A stretch of DNA of 64,000 nt from Hydractinia symbiolongicarpus (GCF_029227915.1 NC_079877.1:20301851-20365850); one strand, 5' to 3'; shown: positions 34,270-46,925, counted from the first letter of the stretch. Notes: generated by a model from the sequence alone, not told the origin. Made by a program: numbers and translations.

Positions 34270-36970
34270 GTAAATACTCATTCATCAGTGCCTCCAACTT
34301 TTGAAAGAGAGTTGGCCAGATGAATGTCACTCAGGCTGTATTGAATCTTTAGTGAGCATGAGTCTCTTAAACACAGCAATGTCGATCAGAGAAGGCTATA
34401 CGATGGCTTCGTGCGTATGAAGTCTGTTACTCTTTGGGATGTTTCACCTCTTTTCTCAGCCATCATCTCGCATAAACGTTTGTAAAATGTTTTACACTCG
34501 TCGAAAACACCAAAGGCGTGAAGGTACCGTTCTCGATGTTGTTGACACGTTTATTGTAGTGCCTTTTCTTCATTCCTTCTGAAGCATTTTTCGAGCTCCA
34601 GACCCCTGTACCCCCGAGCGTTAGGTCAAAAACCCTTATATCAAAAAATGCTCTTTGTCCAGGAGTCCAGAAACCCCTAGCGCTGATGTCGAGTCGCGCT
34701 TCTTGGCTTCTGTTCGCTGTCTAGTGCATCAGGTGTTCAGCATCCATTTCGACCAGCCTTGGTTCCCTTCTGACATCAGAGCAGACTTCGTTTAACATGA
34801 TTGACGTTAAATCACAAATTTCGTTATGTCGTAACGTAACGAAGCCTCCCTTCTTGCACGATAACGCATGCGCTATGTCGAAACGGCTTCCGCATACACA
34901 TTATGTTGGAAGTCTTGGAATCGACCAGCTATACCTGATGCGTAAGGCGTCTTAGAATTGCTCCTTGTCGAGCTCGTATCCAAACTCTTTGATCGGCAGA
35001 TTTGTTAACCAGTTGGACGCTCCAACCATTGAATTCGCCTCGTTGGTTCTTTTCTGCTCGTCACTAATCTTCGTTCGTACTTGGAAGCAACGTTTCTTTA
35101 CTCCGTTGGCTTCGTTCGGTTTTGATCATGGCGGGACTTTTTGCCACTTCTTCCTCTTCTTCAGACATCTCGAGGATTTCGTTTTGTAGCTTTCTTGTCA
35201 GGGCTTTGGAGTTGTCGTGCTCAATTGGGGCTGTCTGACATACGTTTATGGGTCCAAGACCAAAAGTCTTGGAGGCAATGTCAACAGCTCGCGCTCATTG
35301 TCGTTGATGGTCTTCCCTCCAGTGATCGCTGGGATAAACTGATGCCGTATCACGTCCTCGATAGGCTGCAGGTATCTGTCAAAGCCAGGTATGGTTCGGA
35401 TGAAGTAAGTAAGTTTGTGTGGGTATCCGCTGACGTAGCATGCGTATGCCGCTTGTAGTTGAGTCACAGCGATTTGGGTTAGAAGAGACAATTCCTCTGA
35501 CCATTTTTCCACTAGAACATTACAGTATTTTTCTTTCGAACCTTTACTTTCAATCACCGCGCCCAGATGTCGTTCACCTTCTGTTGTTACTTGGATGTTG
35601 GTTCCCCGGAAGCTTTCCATGGCGTCGGCCAAATTTCGTTCTTTGACGATTAGCCAAGATTTTTTTGGTTGAGGGAAGTAACCAAAATGGGGTCCTTGAG
35701 TGGCAAGGTTATCTCACCAGCTTGTTATGATCTGCATTTTCCTGTTGCAGTTATGCTATATCAGTTCGTCCAGGAGAGGTGTTATTCATAGCGTGCAGCC
35801 TCTCCTCCTGATTTTTGGCCAAAAAACATCTGTACTCTACAGCTCGAAGTAATGATGTCTTTCTTGATCACCGCCATCACTGTTTTACCACATATTCTCC
35901 GCAGTACTTCACCGACTCCGATTGGTCGAACATCGGGTTGCTTGTCTAACGGGACCAGTCTGCACGCAATGAAAGCTTCAAGGGATTCGTCACTGAGACT
36001 TTCGTACAAAGACTCTTGGTTGCATTCGCTATCGCGATCCTAAGATCTTTCCCACTATCACCGTACATTCTTGATGTCAGGATTCTTCTCCATCCATCTA
36101 AATCTAAACCCGATGGTCCAGAGCCTCCTTTGGTTTCAAGCGCTGCTTTCATGACCAGTGATTCGTCAATCGCCTCGAATACTATCGGGTTCACTCTTTC
36201 GCAAGGACCTTCCAACTTGTTGTTCTCGTTTGCGTCTCTTGCTTCGGGGTGTTTCTCTCGTAGTAGACTGATGGTTTCGTCGTTTAAAGGCAGTATCCCA
36301 CCACGCATGCTGTTCGTCACGATCTTGATAGCGCCATTCACGTCACCTCTCTGCATTTTTCTCTAAACATTTTCGAGACCGTTTCGATGTCTCTCTTGTC
36401 TGTTGGTTTCGGCAGGCTTGATTGAATCGTAGCTGCTTCGTCCATAAGGTCTGCAATGTTCCCCTGGTGCCATATCTTTAATCGCCTTTCCAATGATTCT
36501 TCATGATCCTTCGCTTTTAAGATCCTGCTTGGTTTTTGCAGAAGCAGGGCAGGCATGATATGGATAGCTTTTAATGCGACAACTCGAAGTGGACTCTTTT
36601 CCGTCCATGCATTCGTTAGTCGAGGTACTTCTCTGATGAAATATTTTCCTGCTCCTCCACTGGGTAGTTTGAACAGGTTTCGACGCCAGTACACGATCTT
36701 CTCGTAGCTATCTTCAACCTTTTTTGTGAAGTCGCTACCTTTCACTTCACCCCAATAGTAGCTCTCTGGCTCCACGTTCATTTATCGCTCGATCGCATTT
36801 CGTTGATTATTGGCTGTTTGCGATGTCAGAGGTTCTCCTACTTCAACTCTGTCCGCTACAACTTTACACTGCCTTTGGTGTTGAAGTGCGCCTTGTGGCG
36901 TACGAAATCGTTTCCCGCATTTTATACACGGAACTTCCGCTTCAGCTTCTGAACTTGATGGTGTATTCAT
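34270..36970 (-). pseudogene. Non-LTR retrotransposon relic with restriction-like endonuclease (copy B)
   Basis: It starts with ATG at 36970 and a C2H2 zinc finger (CIKCGKRFRTPQGALQHQRQC), followed by an in-frame stop at 36782. The frame then continues to 36338, shifts near 36350 and again near 36010, and reads GGSGPSGLDLDGW and RLVPLDKQPDVRPIGVGEVL, typical of reverse transcriptase fingers. After 35782 the palm with the catalytic aspartates is absent. The sequence resumes at GPHFGYF and QLQAAYACYVSGY, and a decayed endonuclease region lies at 34500-34900. An N-terminal zinc finger plus C-terminal endonuclease matches the R2-like group. Confidence 0.62.
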
Positions 36971-38326
36971 TGTCAGCTATTTATCCTTTATTTTTTTCAG
37001 CAATTCATTGCGTTAAAAAGATAGTTTCACAAACAATTTCGTTAATTTTCACGATCAAGTTTTACGAGCGACGGTAAGCGTCCGCCATTGTTGAAGTCGT
37101 TGTAATGCGTTCACATGATCTTTGTTTTTTTCGAATTTTTTGACGTCCTGACGGTTTTGGCATTTTTGACATGAGATATGACATCGAAAAATACCCTGGT
37201 ATTGTTGACCGGATTTTGAAGTATAATTGGCTTACATATTTTCGCATATATTATGATAATCTTTTTCCTTAGTCAGCACTTTTAGGTTAATAATAAAATG
37301 GTGCATGATGTCGTGATCGATCAGTTTTGTAAGCAAAACTTTAAAAATCTAGCAAAATTTATGAAAAACGTTTTGGTGTTACTTTGTTAGATTTAACATA
37401 ACTGACTCGGTCTTGGTGCTGCGTTGTACATTAAGAAAGAATAGTAGACTGCTAAAATAGTAAAAACAACAGTCCTGTCTTTTAGCAAGTGTTTGAAGCT
37501 AGAGCTAGCTAGCAAAGCTAGCTAAAACAGGGTTGTTAATATGCTTAGCTCGTAGTAGGTCATAAAAAACGTACTGCAGACATGTTGATAACAGGTGAGA
37601 TAGCTGTTATCAATATGCATTTTAGCTTGGCACTTTGTTCACATTTAACTAGCTATTGGCTAGCTAACGTTTTCAACGTTTGCAAATTACGATAGGATTA
37701 GAGAGTTAAGGAAATCAGGTGCACAAGAATGAATCATATAAATATGTATATTTTGGGGCACCCTATTTGCAAAAATTTATCAAATATTTACTAAAATTAA
37801 TAAATTTATTCAAGAAAAAGTATATAATAAAACTTGGAGAATGGGGAATCTAGTGTCTTTGAGAAATCTATGAATTTCCGCAACACCTTAACAGTATTCA
37901 TGCAGAAGCAGCTAAAACCAATCCACTTACAGCCTAAAAAGACGCTGTATGTTAAAAAATTGGCCCATATGAACTGAAATTAGTAGTTTCTTTTATTGAC
38001 AAATAGCTTTCTGTGATATACTCGAGTGCCAAATAAACGTCCCCCCCCCCCGCTTGGTTATGTTTTTTTAACCCGCCCCCCTCCCCCCCCCCCCCAATGC
38101 TAATAAGGACCCCCCAGCTTATTAATATTTGATAAACATTGTCACTTATCTCTATACCAAAATCCATCATTCTTTGTCGTGATTCGAATCGAATTTTCGA
38201 ATTATTTTATTTGAATCAAAACATTCGAATTATTGCAGAGTTATTCGAATCTTGTTTGTTGAAGTATTTTAAAATCATTCGAATGTTATCTTATCTTAAC
38301 TTTGTTAGTGTGTACAAATATACAAT
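36971..38326. other. Non-coding interval with TAGC-rich and C-rich tracts
   Basis: No gene is recognised. Near 37500-37660 the sequence is rich in TAGCTAGC motifs. At 38040-38096 there are two C-homopolymer tracts of more than ten bases separated by a short spacer; these may be partly a sequencing or assembly effect. Confidence 0.5.
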
Positions 38327-40960
38327 ATGAGTGAAAATACAAGATCTTTTGACAGGAGAGAGAAGAGAAAGTATAATTTACAAGAAAAACATGAGCTTGG
38401 AGTCCTCGTCAAAAAGTATAAAAAGGAATACGACGAACTTACTGAACAAAACAAGAACAAAGTAAACATAACGCAAAACTGAAAAAACACACAAAAAAAA
38501 CTTTTTCAAGGTGGCTACGTCGCAAGGGCAGTACGTAAATTTTATACCGATTTAAAAGACGCAAAACATAATGATCCCAAATTAGAGAAAGCTGTAAAAC
38601 TGGGAATACGATGTTTGAAGAGTGTTGAGGCTGGAGAAACGGAAATAAGGGAACCACCGACTAAAGTAAAGTTTAGACAAGCAGGAGGTGGAAGGAAAAA
38701 GAGTATTCCTAATGTTTGCGAAATGATGTACGATTGGTTCATTGACATTCGTCGTTCATTAAAAGCTAGACTAGCAAAATCTATGTTTAAAGCTCAGTGT
38801 AAGATCTTTTAGGAGCAGTAGTTGACGCAACAAGACGAAGAAATACCGGAAGAGAAAAAGATCGGCTTTTCCAACAAGTGGATCCGAAATTAGATAAAGG
38901 AATACAATGTCAGTTTGAGAAACCCAAATAAAAGGTTTCAAATTAAACAAGCGGATCGAGAGGAACGTATTTTCGAACATTTAAAAAACATTTGAACTGT
39001 TCAAAAAAATTTTATCGACAACTACAATGCTGATCCACCAATTATCAACGGGGACCAAATACCCCTACATTGTAACGAAAGTGCATCGCAAAAACCTTCA
39101 ACTTGACTGGTTATGATACATACGTTAAAGAAAAATATACTTTATCACGAGAAAGAGTGACCGTATTTACGTACGTAACAAGCAATCCTACAATTAAACT
39201 GACACCCGAATTTGTCTTCAAAGGTAAAGGAAAACGCACAAAACTGAACCAACCTAAAGGTATGTACTTTCAAAGGGCACTTAAAGGTTTATACAGACTT
39301 GAACACATGCTTAAAACGATCTCACATCACACCAAAGAATTATGCAATATATGTACGAGATGATTATAGCGTTCACATATTACCCGAAGTGAAAGCAGCA
39401 TTATTAAAACGCAGTTACATTTTCGTTCGTATTGGTGGTGGAATAACTAAAGATATCTCAGTGAATAACACCGACTTGCATTCAAAATTGAAAGGAGAGT
39501 ACAAAAAGCGCGAGCAACAGCTTATGGCTAACTAACTTCGTAATGATCCGAAAAAAATCCCTCAACCATCACGAGATGATATGTTAAAGATGATTTATGA
39601 TAGTAATAAGGCACTAGAAAAAGATTACTCTGACGAATTCAAATTATTGGGGTTCACTAGTGCATTAGACGGCAGCGAAGGTCATGGTTTCAGAAAAGAT
39701 ATACAGTATTGTGGGTACGAAAATGATCGAGTTTCAAAAACAGTTGATTCAGAGTACAAGTCCAAAGAATTTGAAAACATTATTGAATTTAATAACGCCA
39801 CCTAAAGAAGTAAAACGAAAAGGCCTACCTCATGATGGGGACGCACCAATAGATAAAGGAGACGAGCTATTCATTTGTGAAGGCGACAAAATTCAATTCC
39901 AAGAGCAAAACGAAGAAGAGGATGAACTTGAACAAGAGCAGTCTGATCTCGAAACCCAAGAACCAGAAGTCACATGATCTGACTACAACGTTGAACAACA
40001 ATCTGTGAGTGCAGTTGGCGTTAATCAAAAGGCTTTAATACCAAAGTTACTTTAAAGGAAGAAACTTTCCCGGAATAAACTTTCGCGAGTTTGCGATTTT
40101 TCGGCAAAATCGTGAAAGTAAAATCCCGCGAAAAATGCTGTAAGTCTTCATTCGCGAAAAATAATTCCCGCGAAATATCTGGTTTTCAACCATTCGCAAA
40201 AGTTAATTCCCGCGAAAAATGTTATTTTTTCACAAAATTTTATTTATTTTTTTTGAGGGGGGGGGGGGGTCACACTACAAAAATATAGCATGCTTTTATT
40301 AAGGGTTTTCCTCTGAGTATCGTTTGAAATAAATAGGTATACTTGTAAAACAAAAGTCACAAAAGAACTCTCTTTTTTTTTTAAAGCATGCTATATAAAG
40401 TGTGACCCTTTAATAATATTCAAGACAAAAATAAAATGACGTACAAATGGAAGCAAATATTATTACGTAAATAAAATATAAAAGCTCTAAATCAATCAAT
40501 TACAATGATTTCAGTGTCTTTAGCTTCATTTTTTATATTGTCTTATGCGCGAAAGTTAATTCTCGCGAAAGATAGTCAAATAGGTCATTCGCGAAAGTTT
40601 CTTCCGCGAGAGTTTCTTCCTTTAAAGTAGCTGTTACTTGTCCCGAAGGACATCCTGAATTGTTCAAGGAAGTGTGTAGATAAGATGGGTCAATTACTGT
40701 TAACATCCAGCACTTCGAAGCGACTAGGACCATCTGTTCGAAATATTCAACGGCATAACATTCACGCCAGGCGAACTGTGAAAAACCGTATTCGTGATTT
40801 ATCACGAAAAGAGAATGTACCTGTACATGAGAATTCTGAGAGCACAGAACAGAAAAGTAATAATGAAAACACGGAAAACGAATGGCACGATTATGAGCTC
40901 TTGCCGCCATTACCGCCTGCGAATGAGCAAGAGGAGGATATGCCCAGGAAGATAACAATA
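38327..40960 (+). pseudogene. Pogo-like DDE transposase-derived pseudogene
   Basis: The frame starts at ATG 38327 (MSENTRSFDRREKRKYNLQ), is broken by stops from about 38480 and by shifts, and reads on as VSLRNPNKRFQIKQADREER near 38905 and PPIINGDQIPLHCNES near 39035. Then come KGKGKRTKLNQPKG and DDYSVHILPEVKAALLKR-YIFVRIGGGITKD. The spacing of GDQ-PL and the later D-Y--H---EVK resembles DDE_1 (pogo/Tigger or jerky-like) endonucleases. The acidic C-terminal part is split by the MITE at 40048-40629, and coding similarity resumes after it. Whether it was a transposase or a host-adopted relative cannot be told. Confidence 0.5.
40048..40629. mobile_element. MITE with CTTTAAAGG inverted repeats and TA target duplication
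   Basis: The ends are TACTTTAAAGGAAGAAACT and its complement, so the element is 40050-40627 between TA dinucleotides, as for Tc1/mariner-type insertions. Subterminal regions are packed with TTCGCGAAA and CCCGCGAAAAAT motifs. It interrupts the DDE pseudogene, so it inserted later. No transposase is present. Confidence 0.75.
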
Positions 40961-41336
40961 TTTTTGATGTACTTTAGAACCTTTGAACCCTTTCAGGATG
41001 TTTTACTACGAACTTTTTGTGTACTTTTATCTCATCTATGTTTAAGTTGAAGAATGATAGGCGTCGTGTATATGTTTGCTTTCAGGCGCGGATTAAGACT
41101 ATGTCAACCCTGTCACGCGATGTAGTAAAAAAATGAGCCAAATATTACGCAGCGGTGCACGAGAAATAATTTCCGAAATAAATCCCGGTGCTTTCAAATT
41201 ATACCCGAAATTCCGGGAAAAAAATATACTTCTTTGTTTGCTTCGCCTTATCTACTATATCACATACCTCACAACGCGCATTCAATCAACCGATGCTGGG
41301 CTAACCTATTTTATGTCAGACTGTAACCATATACTT
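40961..41336. other. Short non-coding interval
   Basis: The open frames at 40685 and 41133 run into this stretch, but no recognisable domain is present. Confidence 0.3.
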
Positions 41337-41621
41337 CATAACACACAAACCCTGTCAAGGTTGTTTCTAGGTATAACCATGGAATGTTTCTCGGTAAGGG
41401 TTTGACCGTACGACTATACTTTATAGCACACCAAACCCTGTCAAGGTTGTTTCTAGGTATTACTATGATATGTTCTTCCGTGAGAGGTTGACGGTACCGC
41501 TAGATGTTATAGCGCACAAACCCTGTCAAGGTTGTTTCTAGACATAACTTGGCATGTGTCGTAAGGGTTTGACCGTGGAACTAGACTTTATACCACACAA
41601 ACCCTGTCAAGGTTGTTTCTA
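41337..41621. repeat. ~80-bp tandem repeat with internal palindrome, 3.5 copies
   Basis: CAAACCCTGTCAAGGTTGTT recurs four times at about 75-80-bp spacing (near 41348, 41435, 41516, 41598). Each period also holds a GTAAGGGTTTGACCGT-type half that can pair with it. Copies differ by about one base in five outside the core. Confidence 0.85.
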
Positions 41622-42159
41622 CGTATTGAAAAAGATTATAGGCGTATGGTATAAATATCGGTCGCACATGTTCGAAGGGATCTTTCCGTTATGAACATGG
41701 GTTGCAACCTTGCGAGAGCGTGTGAAATTGGTTTTGAATGAGAAAATTCTGATGGGATACATTATAGTCATAGACTTATTACTATGGATACATGAAATTA
41801 ATGCCGAATTGGTAGAGGAACTTAAATTTAATTCTATGTTACCATTTTCTGACGTGCTTCAAAAGCAGAGTGATTTTTGTTCAAAGGTTACCTCCCGAGC
41901 AAAAAAAAGCTGCCTTAAAATAATCCACAACAACATGTTATTCGACAAAATAACAATGTTTTTCACAATGTCACTATATTTACAGATTTAAGGAGTACCA
42001 TTGGAAAAGAAATTGACTTACTGTCGTTTAGCTCCCTCTTCAACCCTAGTCACGCGGGAATTATGAAAACGAAATATTTCCACATTTTTTAATTCACAAC
42101 CGCTGACAGTATGTGAGCTATATCCAAGTGAATAAACGACAATGGTTAGTTTTTTTTGA

Positions 42160-43640
42160 AAATATATTTCAGCTTTAAGCGCCATCTTCAGTTCAATAGA
42201 AGTGGTTAAAATCGTAAAAGTTAAGTAAACATGTTAAAAACAGTATGTACACTAATTAAAACTCTCGTGATAATATTTACATAGTACACATGTTTAAAAC
42301 TTGATGGTTAGTTCACGGCTCCTGAACTCATCTTTAGTGTTTAATAAAGGTTTAATTTCTCTAATAAATAAAGCTTCCAAGGTTAAAAGATGCTGACTAC
42401 CACGGTTAGTACTGGCAAGGATTCTGACGTCAGTAACATCAACAGCTTGGTGTACAAAATTATCGAAATGGCAACGAACTGGTTTATTACTACCATTTTT
42501 GTGTTCTCTAAATCGTGTGAGAAAATGTCGGCTCGTTTGCCCAACATAGCAGGAAGAACATCCTGGACAGGTAATTTTATACACTAAAAAACTTTTGAGA
42601 AGCTTATTGATCGTAGGTTTGAGTGATGGAACAACTATTTTTAGTTTTCGAAGTGTTAATATAGGCTGCAACGGTGCACCTATATGTTTCAGCTGACTAA
42701 CAAATTTGTCAGTAACTGTCCCTCTATACTGAATTCTGATTAAGAATTTCTTTTCTTTTTCTGGTTCGTCGGAATTAACTTCTTTCTTATCTTCCGTAGG
42801 TGTTATCAATTTCTTTAGTGTAGTAGCAATAATCGGATCATAAAAATCGGATGGATATAGATTTCGTTTTTAAACAACCCTCACTGCTTCAAGACTTTTG
42901 TGAAACGCTGGCCAATTGCTACATGCTCTATATACTCTATGTATGAATCCTTCTACTACTGAACGTTTGTACCGTTTGGGTGCAACAGCATAAAAATTCA
43001 TAATTAGGCCAGATATCAGTTGGTTTACAATACCAAGTCGATCGTAATTCGTTATTTGTATGAATAATATGTATATCCAGAAAAGGTATTCTACCATCTT
43101 TTTCAACCTCTAGCGTGAACTTCAAATTAACTGTTAATTTCATGATGTCATTTGATATTTCCTGTTTCTGGAAGTTATTTAGTAGCTGATCAACTTCTGC
43201 TAACATTTCTTTGGCGTCAAACTTGTCAAGAACTGGGTTCCTTGTGTCAAGTGCAAGCGTATCCATCACGTATCTTGGTGGAATTACGTCAATATCACAT
43301 AATTTAACTGTATCATGAATTTCGAAGATTGGTCGATCTTGCTCGTCAGAAAGGACTTTCAATTTCTTTTCATGGGATTTCTTTACAGATTCTCGAGTTT
43401 TGCGTTTCTGTTGTATTAGAGATGGAATAAACCTTCAGGGTAGACTTGTTTTCAATACATCACGTTTTAAGATAATATTTCTCTCATGTTCCTCAAGATT
43501 CTTTTTTGCTTTAACGTTCTCTTCCTTCAGTAGTTTTCGTTGGAAGTTATACACCACAGTTGGTTCGAAGCAGCCATTATTCGGAAGCATTCATTATTCG
43601 GAAGTATGTGAGCTACTCGATAAAAGTTCGCGAACAACCT
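42160..43640 (-). pseudogene. Penelope-like retroelement relic with GIY-YIG nuclease
   Basis: The 42809-42294 frame encodes a GIY-YIG endonuclease: LVYKITCPGCSSCYVGQTSRH, then RFREHKNGS and the LEALFIREIKPLLNT glutamate region. Upstream, in the same frame with one TAA near 42870, is AVAPKRYKRSVVEGFIHRVYR, and before it KFTLEVEKDGRIPFLD and STWYCKPTDI, the end of the Penelope reverse transcriptase thumb. A frameshift near 43005 joins these. Above 43140 the sequence switches directly to an N-terminal type region (DKFDAKEMLAEVDQLLNN), so the catalytic core of the reverse transcriptase is deleted. The 3' flank near 42170-42200 has the GAAGATGGCG-type tail. Confidence 0.75.
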
Positions 43641-44147
43641 GAAACAATATAGTGGTTTTGCGAATCATGATGAAAAAAGCTATATGGTTAGTATAAAACT
43701 ACTACATACCTTCTTTCTTTCCAGTTTAACACGCGTAGTCAGCGTTTCTTCATTTTTTTATCTTTGTATTTCATGGGAATTGAGCTTTCAACTAATTTTT
43801 GGTGGGTAAATCTTTTTTTTTACACCTAAAATATCTGATATATTATGCAAATACAAGGATTACTCTTCGCAGTCGTACAATCCACGCGTTTGCTATTGTG
43901 TTGTCTTTTGGGGGATATTAAAAAAGGTTAAGTGGGGTGTCTTCTTCTTGGATGGAGTTGTCACTCTCACAGCCCCAAACCGAACAATTCATTTTTTAGT
44001 TTTCGACTTTTAGTTAAAATAAGTTGATGTGATGAAAGGAAGAGCGGTGCTTTTTTCCTAGATTAACCGACGTGTCTGTTAGTTTGCAGCGGAAAATTAT
44101 GCTGAGGGGAGAAATACCTTTTTTACTTAGTCTAGTTTAGCAGTCTT
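43641..44147. other. Non-coding interval
   Basis: AT-rich sequence between the Penelope relic and the minisatellite; no gene or repeat is recognised. Confidence 0.4.
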
Positions 44148-45340
44148 TAGTAGAGTGTAGTAGCTTGTAGTAGAGTGTAGTAGCTTGTAGTAGAGTGTAG
44201 TAGCCTGCAGTAGAGCGTATTTCTCTGTAGTAGAGCGTATTTCTCTGTAGTAGAGTGTAGTAGCCTGTAGTAGAGTGTAGTAGCCTGTTGTAGAGCGTAG
44301 TAGCCTGTAGTAAAGCGTATTTCTCTGTAGTAGCTTGTAGTAGCCTGTAGTAGAGCGTAGTAGAATGTATTTCTTTGTAGTAAAGCGTATTTCTCTGTAG
44401 TAGAGTGTAGTAGCATGTAGTAGAGTGTAGTAGCCTGTAGTAGAGCGTAGTAGAATGTATTTCTCTGTAGTAAAGCGGATTTCTCCGTAGTAGAGTGTAG
44501 TAGTCTGTAGTAGAGTGTAGTAGCCTGTAGTAGAGCGTAGTAGAATGTATTTCTCTGTAGTAAAGCGTATTTCTCTGTAGTAGAGTGTAGTAGCCTGTAG
44601 TAGAGCGTATTTTTCTGTAGTAAAGCGTATTTCTCTGTAGTAAAGCGTATTTCTCTGTAGTAGAGTGTAGTAGCTTGTAGTAGAGTGCAGTAGCCTGTAG
44701 TAGAGCGTAGTAGAATGCATTTCTCTGTAGTAAAGCGTATTTCTCTGTAGTAAAGTGTAGTAGCCTGTAGTAGAGTGTAGTAGAGCGTATTTTTCTGTAG
44801 TAGAGCGTATTTCTCTGTAGTAAAGCGTATTTCTCTGTAGTAGAGTGTAGTAGCCTGTAGTATAGTGTAGTGGAGCGTATTTCTCTGTAGTAGAATGTAT
44901 TTCTCTGTAGCAAAGCGTATATCTCTGTAGTAGAGTGTAGTAGCCTGTAGCAGAGCGTAGTAGAGCGTATTTCTCTGTAGTAGAGCGTATTTCTCTGTAG
45001 TAGAGCGTATTTCTCTGTAGTAGAGTGTAGTAGCTTGTAGTAGCCTGTAGTAGAGCGTAGTAGAATGTATTTCTTTGTAGTAAAGCGTATTTCTCTGTAG
45101 TAGAGTGTAGTAGCCTGTAGCAGAGTGTAGTAGAATGTATTTCTCTGTAGTAAAGCGTATTTCTATGTAGTAGAGTATATTAGCCTGTAGTAGAGTGTAG
45201 TAGAGCGTATTTCTCTGTAGTAGAGTGTAGTAGCTTGTAGTAGAGTGTAGTAGCCTGTAGTAGAGCGTAGTAGAATGTATTTCTCTGTAGTGAAGCGTAT
45301 TTCTCTGTAGTAGAGTGTAATAGGCTGTAGTAGAGTGTGG
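44148..45340. repeat. 20-bp minisatellite, ~1.2 kb
   Basis: Two 20-bp variants alternate irregularly: TAGTAGAGTGTAGTAGCCTG and TAGTAGAGCGTATTTCTCTG. Because the unit contains no stop on the minus strand and 20 is not a multiple of three, long frames (up to 258 codons, Tyr/Thr/Leu-rich) are open on the minus strand. They follow from the repeat and are not supported as genes. Confidence 0.95.
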
Positions 45341-45539
45341 TACGGCGTCTTATTCTAGTGCTGCGCAACATAGGCATCCACATTTAGAATGTGACTAAAA
45401 AGCCAATTACAATTCATCACTATACAAACTCTATTTACAAGAAAAATAATTATTCACAGAGCACTATGGTTAAGGAACGCAGGGGCTTACAGCAGTTAAG
45501 CTTCATGCAAATAGTTTCAAAAAATATTCTAACTTTTCA

Positions 45540-46925
45540 GTTAAAGTGAACTGGGGAAAACGACGTTCAAATGACTACCATCTCCATAATGGTCTCGCAT
45601 TATATACAAACGAAAAATTATCTGGACATCTTCCCACAAAGAGATTCTTATCAGTACATCAATTGTAGTTGGTAGATAAACAAGGCATGATGGCCGATTC
45701 GCCAGCGGTCATCATAATATCAGAGACAAAGAAACAAATTTAGCAGACACGCCTAAATATTCATTTTCAATTTCACATTTTGTGTTTTACTGCGCTTACC
45801 CAACGAGACATGATCCGTTTGTTTAAGCCTTACAGAATACATTACAAGCAATGTATGTCCTAAATACCATGAGTGTTTACTATTACGCTTGTATTTATAC
45901 ATCAATCGTCTCCTGACAAGTTACTTTGGGATTATTAATTTTGCTCTTGATTGTCGAGTGTCTAGTTGTGGTTTTTAGGGAAGAACAGTTGAAACTTCAG
46001 TAATTTTAAGCTGGATCTGGAACAATCGGTTTGTAATGTCATCCATACTTCATACTTTTCAGGTGCAGAATTCGCTACTTTAAAAATTGCCCTACAGTGT
46101 TTAGCATTTGAAAAAACACTACAACAGACTTCATGGAAAATGTAAATGAAGCCTTTTCAATGTCGTGTTTATGTCAAAACGCAATACATGATAGCCGTAC
46201 ACTGTGTGAAACGAAACTAAATTTGGATAGGTTTACATCCAACAAAGAGCTTTTGATTAGTAAATCAAGTGTAGTTAGTAGGCAAACAAGGTATATAGGT
46301 CGAATCGCTAGTGTTGAACATAATATCGGATACAAATTAGCAAATTTAGCAGACTCGCCCAAATATTGCTTTTCAATTTCACATCTTAGGTTCTATAGCG
46401 CTCACCCAACAAGTTTGAAGTACCTATAATGCACACCATGGCCCTCCAATAAAGCGAAAAGTGTTTATCCATATATGATCAGCTTGTTTGAACCTTACAG
46501 AATACATCACAAGCAACGTATATCCCAATAACCATGAGTGAAGCCAAGTGGTCGCTATTACGCTTGTATTTATACACCGATCGTCAATTGAACACAAGTT
46601 ACTCTACGCAAATTAAGTTTGCTCTTGATTGTTGAATGTCTAGTTGCGGTTTTATGAAAGAATAGTCGAAATTTCAGTATCTTTGAGCTGGAACTTGAAC
46701 AACCAGTGTGTAATGTCATTCATACTTCATATTTTTCAAGTGCAGAAATTGTTACTCTAAAAATTGCTCTACCGTGTTTGGTATTTGCGAAAACACTACA
46801 AAAGTCTTCATGGAAAAAATAAATGAACCCTTTTCAAAGTAGTTTATATGTTCAAACGCAATTCATGATAGCCGTTCACTGTGTGAAACGAAACTAAATT
46901 TGGATAAGTTTACATCCAACAAGCT
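45540..46925. repeat. Degenerate ~670-bp tandem duplication
   Basis: Blocks recur in order: CCTTACAGAATACA at 45828 and 46493; GTGTGAAACGAAACTAAATT near 46204 and 46880; CAATTTCACAT near 45767 and 46373. This gives two copies and the start of a third. Divergence is considerable. The 98-codon plus frame at 46133 is not conserved in the other copy and is not called. Confidence 0.75.

Noticed and set aside
38040-38096. C-rich tract as a possible G-quadruplex regulatory element
   Set aside because: It consists of two long homopolymers that are error-prone in sequencing, with no gene nearby to regulate.
41337-41621. Possible CRISPR array
   Set aside because: The repeats are long, diverged and contiguous with no unique spacers of constant length, and the genome is eukaryotic.
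44127-45383. Long minus-strand open frames (197 and 258 codons) over the minisatellite
   Set aside because: They are open only because the 20-bp unit lacks stop codons on that strand; parallel frames are open over the same DNA and the composition is pure repeat.
46133-46429. 98-codon frame as a gene
   Set aside because: It lies in the ~670-bp duplicated region, and the other copies do not keep the frame.
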